A stretch of 45,960 bases of DNA from DATLBA01 sp035527275 (GTDB lineage Bacteria; Planctomycetota; Phycisphaerae; FEN-1346). Location: NCBI GenBank assembly GCA_035527275.1, contig DATLBA010000099.1, forward strand, positions 1 to 45,960, read 5' to 3'. The position numbers and the translations under genes were made by a program. Shown piece by piece: positions 40,761-45,960 of this stretch (within the stretch, counting starts at the first letter, position 1; every line of letters starts with the position of its first letter). The notes under the pieces are model-generated. The model did not search any database and had not been told where the DNA came from. It saw only the letters and a list, made by a program, of their open reading frames with translations.

Positions 40761-41765
40761 ATGGCGGACAAAATTCGGATCGGCATGATCGGCATGGGTG
40801 GGTTCATGAACACGCACTGCGAGGCCCTCGGCAAGATTCCCGAGGCCCACGTTGTGGCCATTACCGACACGAAGCCGAAGAACCGGGCCAACCACAAGGC
40901 CCGTCACACGCACCTGGCCGACGCCAATGAGTACGAGGACTACCGCGCGATGCTCGACAAGGAGCAACTCGACGCCGTCGTCATCGCCACTCCGCACACG
41001 ACCCACTTCGAGCAGATCATGGCCGCGCTGGACAGGGGCCTCCACGTCCTCGTGGAAAAGCCGATGGTCTGCCAGATCGACCAGGGCGTCGAGGTCGTCA
41101 GGAAGGTCCGCGAGACGGGCCTCGTGCTGACGATCGGCTACCACCGCCACACCGACGGCACGTACCGGTATGTCCGCCGCGCCATTGCCGAGGGCGCCAT
41201 CGGCAAGGTCCAGATGGTCACGGCGTTCCAGTGCCAGGAATGGAAGAAGGGCACGGCCGGAACGTGGCGCCAGACGCCGGAACTTTCGGGCGGCGGACAG
41301 TTGAACGATTCGGGTAGCCACCTGATCGACGTGCTTCTCTGGATGACGGGCCTTCGCCCTGAGACCGTGTCGGCCCAGATCGACAACTGTGGCACGCCGG
41401 TCGATATTAACTCGGCCATCAGCGTCCGCTTTGCGAACGGGCCCATCGGTACAATCAGCGTCATTGGCGATGCGCCGTCGTGGTGGGAAGACATCAGCAT
41501 TGTGGGCGACAAGGGTGCCTTCCACATCCGCCAGGGCTCCGGCATGACGCAGCAACTGGGCTTCCGCGACGCCTCGATGGTGGTCGACGCCAAGGCGCTG
41601 GGCAGCGCCTCGGTCTCGCTCGACTTCATCCGCGCCGCCAAGGGCGAAGGCGAGCCGGTGGCGCCCGCGATCTGCGGCCTGAGGGTGATTGAACTGACGG
41701 AGGCCGCGTGGAAGAGCGCCGCTTCGGGCGGCGCGCCCGTTACCGTGCCACGGACCGAACTTTGA
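40761..41765 (+). CDS. Gfo/Idh/MocA family oxidoreductase
   Basis: 334 residues. The N-terminal Rossmann domain begins IRIGMIGMGGFMNTHCEAL and carries the signature EKPMVCQ (about 116-122), whose lysine is catalytic in this family; the C-terminal alpha/beta domain includes GGGQLNDSGSHLIDVLLWM. Members oxidise or reduce sugars, inositol or related polyols with NAD(P); substrate cannot be told. The ATG at 40761 has AAAGGA 8 nt upstream; an in-frame start at 40689 would lie in the repeat. Stands alone, convergent with pcm. Confidence 0.92.
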   Translation: MADKIRIGMIGMGGFMNTHCEALGKIPEAHVVAITDTKPKNRANHKARHTHLADANEYEDYRAMLDKEQLDAVVIATPHTTHFEQIMAALDRGLHVLVEKPMVCQIDQGVEVVRKVRETGLVLTIGYHRHTDGTYRYVRRAIAEGAIGKVQMVTAFQCQEWKKGTAGTWRQTPELSGGGQLNDSGSHLIDVLLWMTGLRPETVSAQIDNCGTPVDINSAISVRFANGPIGTISVIGDAPSWWEDISIVGDKGAFHIRQGSGMTQQLGFRDASMVVDAKALGSASVSLDFIRAAKGEGEPVAPAICGLRVIELTEAAWKSAASGGAPVTVPRTEL

Positions 41766-41786
41766 AGAAACCGCGGTCGGCGCGGC

Positions 41787-42431
41787 TTACTCGGTTTTCC
41801 TGTCGCTTCTGACCAGCGGGACGAAGCGGCAGGGGCAGAACTCGATCCGGTCCAACTTTCCACCGCGCTTCGTAATCTGCGCGAGCACTTGGCCGTCGAA
41901 TCCCCCGACCGGCGTAATCAGGACGCCCGGGTCGCCCAGTTGCGACAGCCACGCCTCGGGCACTTCTTCGGCGGCGGCGGCACAAAGGATCCGATCGAAA
42001 GGGGCCTCCTCAGGCCACCCCAGGCGCCCGTTTCCCACGCGGTAGTGCACGTTTGTCACACCGAGCGATTCGAGCGCCCACCTCGCCTTGTCGAGCAGGG
42101 CCCCGTGGACCTCGATTGTATAGACCTCCGCCGCCAGTTCCGCCAGGATGGCCGTCTGATACCCGGAGCCGGTCCCGATCTCGAGAACTTTTTCGGCACC
42201 CGCGAGGTCGAGGCTCTGGGTCATAATGGCGACCATGTAGGGCTGGCTGATGGTTTGGCCCTCGCCAATCGGCAGCGGCCGGTCATCATAGGCATAGGGC
42301 TTCTGGTCGTCCGGCACGAAACGGGCGCGGTCCACGCGGCGAAAGACGTCGAGCACCTTCGGGTCGCGGATGTCGCGGCTCGCCAGTTGCGTCCACACCA
42401 TCCGTTCGAGTTGTTCGCTCGCTCCGGTCAT
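41787..42431 (-). CDS. pcm: Protein-L-isoaspartate O-methyltransferase
   Basis: 214 residues. It methylates isoaspartyl residues with SAM to start repair of aged proteins. The substrate loop GEGQTISQPYMVAIMTQ, SAM motif VLEIGTGSGYQTAIL and the later PFDRILCAAAAEEVP are typical. Length matches. It follows the glycosyltransferase gene by 13 bp and ends 21 bp from the convergent oxidoreductase gene. Confidence 0.95.
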   Translation of the reverse strand: MTGASEQLERMVWTQLASRDIRDPKVLDVFRRVDRARFVPDDQKPYAYDDRPLPIGEGQTISQPYMVAIMTQSLDLAGAEKVLEIGTGSGYQTAILAELAAEVYTIEVHGALLDKARWALESLGVTNVHYRVGNGRLGWPEEAPFDRILCAAAAEEVPEAWLSQLGDPGVLITPVGGFDGQVLAQITKRGGKLDRIEFCPCRFVPLVRSDRKTE

Positions 42432-42444
42432 CTTGGGTTCTTCT

Positions 42445-43110
42445 TCAATCCATGCCTACTGTGTAGCATGCGGCCAGGCGCAGGAATCGCCAGGGCTCCG
42501 TCACGGGGTTAATCTTCGACGTCTCCGTGCCATAGGTTGTCGTGATCGGGACCTCATGGATCGAAAGCCCTCGGCGCCCGGCCCGGATCAGAAACTCCGA
42601 CTCTGCATCGTAACTCGCCGTCTTCGGGCGGGCAAGCCTCCAGGCCCGGAGCGAGACGTAGCGGTAGCCCGATTGTGAATCGCGAATCCGCGTCCCGGCC
42701 AGGCGCGAGACAATCTCCGAGCAGAAACGGTTCGTAAATCGGCGGATGGCGGGCATCGCGGCGCTTCGCGACCGCGTGCCGAGGATAATGTCCGGCCGCT
42801 TGGATTCGGCGAGCGCGAGGAACTTCGGGATCTCGGCCGGATCGTGCTGCCCATCGCCGTCGAGACAAATGGCTCCGTCGGCCCCCGCTTCGGCTGCGCA
42901 GCGAAAGCCGGTCAGCAAGGCTTGGCCCTTGCCCCGGTTCACCGGATGCCGCGCGACTCGGGCGCCGGCTGCTTCGGCTTCCTCGGCCGTGGCGTCCGGC
43001 GAGCCGTCGTCCACGACGATGCAGACAGGCAGATGGGCAAGGATGCCGCGCACGACGGAGCCGATGCGCCCCGCCTCCTGGTAGGCCGGCACGAGGCCGA
43101 CCACGTTCAT
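42445..43110 (-). CDS. Family 2 glycosyltransferase (polyprenyl-phosphate sugar transferase-like)
   Basis: 221 residues of GT-A fold: VVGLVPAYQEAGRIG, IVVDDGSPDAT, NRGKGQALLTGF and the metal-binding CLDGDGQHDP (D84-D86). The set resembles dolichyl/undecaprenyl-phosphate mannosyl- or glucosyltransferases, which load a sugar onto a lipid carrier at the inner membrane. No C-terminal membrane helices, so it is a soluble, membrane-associated type. The start at 43110 is where homology begins; a frame to 43326 would include the flavoprotein remnant region in another frame. Confidence 0.9.
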   Translation of the reverse strand: MNVVGLVPAYQEAGRIGSVVRGILAHLPVCIVVDDGSPDATAEEAEAAGARVARHPVNRGKGQALLTGFRCAAEAGADGAICLDGDGQHDPAEIPKFLALAESKRPDIILGTRSRSAAMPAIRRFTNRFCSEIVSRLAGTRIRDSQSGYRYVSLRAWRLARPKTASYDAESEFLIRAGRRGLSIHEVPITTTYGTETSKINPVTEPWRFLRLAACYTVGMD

Positions 43111-43114
43111 GCGT

Positions 43115-43261
43115 CTATTTTGTGGATGAGTTTCCAATCCGGTTCGACCGGTTTTCGCGGCTCGGCGCGCACACGGCCTTTCTGGTCGCGGCGAGCGCGG
43201 CGCGCAGGCCGGCTCCCCCGCTTCCGATGATGACGACGTCCGCGCGTTCAGGATGGGACAT
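43115..43261 (-). pseudogene. Truncated N-terminus of a flavoprotein (SdhA/aspartate oxidase type)
   Basis: A 48-codon frame begins MSHPERADVVIIGSGGAGLR then AALAA, the FAD-binding beta-alpha-beta start of succinate dehydrogenase / fumarate reductase / L-aspartate oxidase flavoproteins (GxGGAG fingerprint). After about 27 residues similarity stops, and the frame ends at TAG 43115 after an arginine- and asparagine-rich tail. Complete members exceed 500 residues. The stop is 4 nt before the glycosyltransferase ATG, so the fragment may now only serve as that gene's leader. I infer a deletion scar. Confidence 0.6.
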
Positions 43262-43306
43262 GCGGCGAAACTCTTTCTTTTGACTGCGGTGCTTTTTCGG
43301 CCTTGG

Positions 43307-43312
43307 TATAAT
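43307..43312 (+). promoter_or_regulatory. -10 box upstream of the SAM hydrolase/biotin genes
   Basis: Perfect TATAAT. A TTGACT lies at 43280-43285, but the 21-bp spacing is too long to be sure. The predicted leader is about 93 nt. No BirA operator was recognised in it. Confidence 0.4.
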
Positions 43313-43411
43313 GGCCGGTGCGCCACGCGTCAATGGACTAATTGCACAGCGCGGCTCACTTGACCTGGAAGGCGAGAGGGTTGATAATCGGGTCACCGAA
43401 AGGAGGGGGAT

Positions 43412-44224
43412 GTGTCACGCCTGATTACGCTGTTGACGGATTTCGGCGTCGCGAGCACGTATCCTGCGCAGATGAAGGGGGTGATTCTCGGCCGCTGCTC
43501 GACGGCCCGGATTGTGGACCTGTCGCACGAAGTCCCTCGGCACAACGTGCGAACGGCGGCGTTCATGCTGGCGTCCGCCGCCGGCGCCTTCCCGGAGGGG
43601 ACCATTCACGTGGCCGTCGTGGACCCTCAGGTGGGAAGCGCGCGGCGTGTGCTGGCAGCCGAAGTGGCCGGACAGACGTTCCTCGCGCCGGACAACGGTC
43701 TGTTGACCGTGGTGATGAGGGAGGGGTTTGGGCGGCGGGCGAACGCGGCGCCCGTGCGCGTCGTCAGTGTGGAGAATCGCGAACTTTTCCGCACCGAGGT
43801 TTCCAGTACTTTCCACGGCCGGGACATCTTTGCCCCGGTTGCAGCCGCTCTGGCCGGGGGCACGAGCCTGGACGAACTGGGGCCGCCGGCCGATTCCATC
43901 CGGCAATTTGACGTGCCGGCGCCCGAGCGTGCCGGGGAAACCTGGCGCGGCGAGGTGCTTTACGTCGATCCGTTCGGCAACCTGGTGACGAACATTCCCG
44001 GGGCGCCGCTGGCTGAGGCAGGCCCTTCGGGCATCACGGTGCTCGTTGCGGGCGCGGTGGTGCGAGGTCTTTCGCGGGCCTACAGCGACGTGCCGGCGGG
44101 GATGCTCCTTGCGTATATCGGCAGCGCCGGCCTGCTCGAAGTGGCGGTCAATCGCCAAAGTGCCGCCTCGCGGCTGGGCGCCGGCATCGGGACACCCGTC
44201 CGCGTAGAAGCCAACGCTTCATGA
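43412..44224 (+). CDS. SAM hydrolase (adenosine-forming), DUF62/fluorinase family
   Basis: 270 residues of the SAM hydroxide adenosyltransferase family, which splits S-adenosylmethionine into adenosine and methionine. The water-activating triad appears intact: D71 in VVDPQVG, R78/R79 in SARRVL, H135 in TFHGRDIFAPVAA. LLTDFG and APDNGLLT are typical. In the first motif the family usually has an aspartate three residues after TDFG; here it is S15 (TDFGVASTYPAQMKG). GTG start at 43412 after AGGAGGGG. It overlaps bioA as ATGA, so both are made together. Confidence 0.92.
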   Translation: MSRLITLLTDFGVASTYPAQMKGVILGRCSTARIVDLSHEVPRHNVRTAAFMLASAAGAFPEGTIHVAVVDPQVGSARRVLAAEVAGQTFLAPDNGLLTVVMREGFGRRANAAPVRVVSVENRELFRTEVSSTFHGRDIFAPVAAALAGGTSLDELGPPADSIRQFDVPAPERAGETWRGEVLYVDPFGNLVTNIPGAPLAEAGPSGITVLVAGAVVRGLSRAYSDVPAGMLLAYIGSAGLLEVAVNRQSAASRLGAGIGTPVRVEANAS

Positions 44225-45585
44225 GCCGCCCAAGCGATCTCACCGCACGCCTCCGCAAGGTCGACAAGGCCCACCTGTGGCACCCGTTCACGCAGATGGC
44301 CGACTGGGTTGCCGACGACCCGGTCGTTATCGCGTCCGGCGAGGCCGAGTTTATTGTCGATACCGAGGGCAACCGGTATATCGACGGCGTCTCGAGTCTG
44401 TGGTGTAATCTGCACGGCCATCGCCGCGCGGAAATTGATGAGGCGATTCGGCGGCAACTGGAGCGGATCGCCCATTCGACGTTGCTGGGTCTGGCGTCGC
44501 CGCCCTCGATTAAGTTGGCCGAGCGCCTCATCGCCCTGGTGCCGGACGGGCTTTCCCGCGTGTTCTATTCCGACTCCGGCGCGACGGCCGTCGAGATTGC
44601 GCTGAAGATGGCGTTCCAATACTGGCGCCAGTGTTCGCCGCCTCGACCTGAGAAGACGAAGTTCGTTGGGCTTACTCTCGGCTATCACGGCGACACGGTC
44701 GGAGCCGTCAGCGTCGGCGGGATTGATACCTTTCACGGCTTGTACAGGCCGCTTCTTTTTGACACGATCCATGCGCCCGCACCGTATTGTTACCGGTGTC
44801 CGCTGGGAAAGACACGCGAGGACTGCGGTCTGGCGTGCGCGACGCGGATGGAGGAGATTCTGTCAGCGCACGGAGATCACGTCGCGGCGGTTATCCTGGA
44901 GCCGCTGGTACAGGGCGCGGGAGGGATGATCGTCCACCCGGACGGGTATCTGCGGCGCGCCGACGACGCGTGCAGAGCGAACGATGTGCTCCTGATTTGC
45001 GATGAGGTGGCGACCGGTTTCGGCCGGACGGGGCGAATGTTCGCGTGCGAGCACGAGGGTGTGCGGCCGGACTTTCTGTGCCTGGCCAAGGGGATCAGCG
45101 GCGGTTATCTGCCCCTTGCCGCCACGCTTACGACCGAGAGAGTTTACGAGGCGTTTCTGGCTGGCGCAAACCGCACCTTCTTCCATGGCCACACGTACAC
45201 CGGCAACGCGCTGGCGTGCGCGGCAGGGCTTGCGAGCCTCGATGTTTTCGAGAAGGAGGACGTGCTTGCGCGAATCGGGCAACTGGCCGAGCGGCTCGCC
45301 GGGCTTCTAGAACCCCTCGGCAAAATGCCTCATGTGGGCGAGGTCCGACAGAAAGGCTTGATGGTGGGTGTCGAACTGGTGGCGGACCGGGAGACGCGCC
45401 GCGCCTACGGGTCCGACGAGCGGCGCGCCCGGCGAGCCTGCGTCGCAGCGCGAAAGCATGGTGTGTGGGTTCGCCCCCTGGGGGACGTCGTTGTCCTCAT
45501 GCCGCCGTATTGCATTTCGGATGAGAGTCTTGAGCGGCTTGTTGCGGGCGTGCGCGAAGGCATTGCGGAGGCGACCGAAGCGTGA
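44221..45585 (+). CDS. bioA: 7,8-diaminopelargonate synthase (BioA)
   Basis: 454-residue class III PLP aminotransferase that converts 8-amino-7-oxononanoate to 7,8-diaminopelargonate, usually with SAM as amino donor. LWHPFTQM (19-26), the GYHGDTVGA loop (154-162), DEVATGFGRTG (261-271) and PLP lysine K290 in LAKGISGGYLPL mark the family. A cysteine-rich insert C-x2-C-x8-C-x3-C (C190, C193, C202, C206) lies in the middle and might bind metal. Whether it uses SAM or lysine (as in Bacillus BioA) cannot be read by eye. ATGA overlap upstream, GTGA overlap with bioD. Confidence 0.95.
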   Translation: MSRPSDLTARLRKVDKAHLWHPFTQMADWVADDPVVIASGEAEFIVDTEGNRYIDGVSSLWCNLHGHRRAEIDEAIRRQLERIAHSTLLGLASPPSIKLAERLIALVPDGLSRVFYSDSGATAVEIALKMAFQYWRQCSPPRPEKTKFVGLTLGYHGDTVGAVSVGGIDTFHGLYRPLLFDTIHAPAPYCYRCPLGKTREDCGLACATRMEEILSAHGDHVAAVILEPLVQGAGGMIVHPDGYLRRADDACRANDVLLICDEVATGFGRTGRMFACEHEGVRPDFLCLAKGISGGYLPLAATLTTERVYEAFLAGANRTFFHGHTYTGNALACAAGLASLDVFEKEDVLARIGQLAERLAGLLEPLGKMPHVGEVRQKGLMVGVELVADRETRRAYGSDERRARRACVAARKHGVWVRPLGDVVVLMPPYCISDESLERLVAGVREGIAEATEA

Positions 45586-45960
45586 AGCGCGGCCTCTTTA
45601 TCACCGCTACGGACACGGAGGTGGGTAAGACGGTCGTCACGGCCGCGCTGGCGACCGTCTTGCGCGAAAAGGGACGAGACGTCGGCGTCATGAAGCCCGT
45701 CGCGAGCGGGTGTGTCCGGCGGCGCGAAGGGCTGGTTTCGGAGGACGCCGAGTTTTTGTCGAAGGCGGCCGAGGCGCCCGAACCCCTCGAAGAGATTTCT
45801 CCATTGCGGCTGGAGGAACCCCTGGCGCCGACGGTGGCGGCGGCGCGGGCCGGCATCGAACTGGACCTGGAGCCGATGTGGCAGGCATGGCGTCGGTTGC
45901 GCGACGCGCACCAAGTTATGCTTGTCGAAGGGATTGGGGGGCTATTGTGCCCCGTAACGC
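45582..45960 (+). CDS. bioD: Dethiobiotin synthetase, 5' part (runs off the window)
   Basis: The first 126 codons are visible. GTG at 45582 overlaps the bioA stop. GLFITATDTEVGKTVV carries the BioD P-loop (TDTEVGKT, residues 10-17), followed by VMKPVASGC, EEPLAPTVAA and MLVEGIGGLLCPV, all characteristic. BioD closes the ureido ring of dethiobiotin from diaminopelargonate, CO2 and ATP. The right end is outside the window. Confidence 0.93.
   Translation, partial: MKRGLFITATDTEVGKTVVTAALATVLREKGRDVGVMKPVASGCVRRREGLVSEDAEFLSKAAEAPEPLEEISPLRLEEPLAPTVAAARAGIELDLEPMWQAWRRLRDAHQVMLVEGIGGLLCPVT

Noticed and set aside
43262..43411. BirA operator upstream of the SAM hydrolase/bioA/bioD genes
   Set aside because: No TTGTAAACC-type inverted repeat with the expected spacing; short TGACC/GGTCA matches are too far apart.

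Overview
The window is GC-rich, tightly packed bacterial chromosome carrying housekeeping and bioenergetic genes. I see no rRNA, tRNA, CRISPR array, insertion sequence or phage gene. Several traits fit an uncultured, probably anaerobic member of the Planctomycetota (Phycisphaerae-like): heme made from siroheme by the Ahb route, an Nqr complex whose NqrA ends in iron-sulfur motifs, system II cytochrome c maturation, and a standalone acyl-CoA dehydratase activase. The taxonomic placement is inference, since no marker phylogeny can be run here.

Layout. 1-5.3 kb: rarA; leftward trpBA; rplU without rpmA; a secreted TPR protein. 5.4-19 kb: one long leftward operon for a type IV pilus / type II secretion-like machine (prepilin, small membrane protein, pseudopilin, PilM, PilN, PilO, PilP/GspB-like, secretin, TPR lipoprotein), continuing with only 10-45 nt gaps into signalling genes (sensor kinase, receiver, GAF-HD-GYP, STAS) and ending in an MshEN-GspE-like protein whose Walker A and B motifs are destroyed. 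No PilB, PilC, PilT or PilD is present. 19.5-25.8 kb: birA, nadC, uvrB, a ComEA-like protein, a GH10-fold protein lacking both catalytic glutamates, and an unlisted 40-residue lipoprotein. 25.9-32.2 kb: nqrABCDEF followed by an overlapping activase gene. 32.3-38.6 kb: hemA, cobA-hemD fusion, ahbC and an ahbD-ahbA-ahbB triple fusion, joined by four-base stop/start overlaps. 38.7-40.6 kb: divergent resB-ccsA. 40.6-46 kb: a Gfo/Idh/MocA oxidoreductase behind a tandem repeat, pcm, a family 2 glycosyltransferase, a truncated flavoprotein remnant, a SAM hydrolase, bioA and the start of bioD.

How the parts fit. The hem/ahb operon makes heme from glutamyl-tRNA through siroheme; hemL, hemB, hemC and the precorrin-2 dehydrogenase/ferrochelatase must lie elsewhere. 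The divergent ResB-CcsA pair attaches heme to c-type cytochromes. Nqr couples NADH oxidation to ion pumping. The pilus operon seems to be a surface machine co-expressed with a cyclic-di-GMP circuit: the HD-GYP enzyme would degrade the nucleotide and the MshEN domain would sense it.

Most notable observations: the motor-dead MshEN-GspE protein inside a secretin/PilMNO operon with its own signalling genes; the AhbD-AhbA-AhbB fusion; the activase coupled to nqrF; the catalytically void GH10-like protein behind a terminator-like leader hairpin; the tandem repeat with spaced AAGTG boxes; and SAM hydrolase coupled to the SAM-consuming enzyme BioA.
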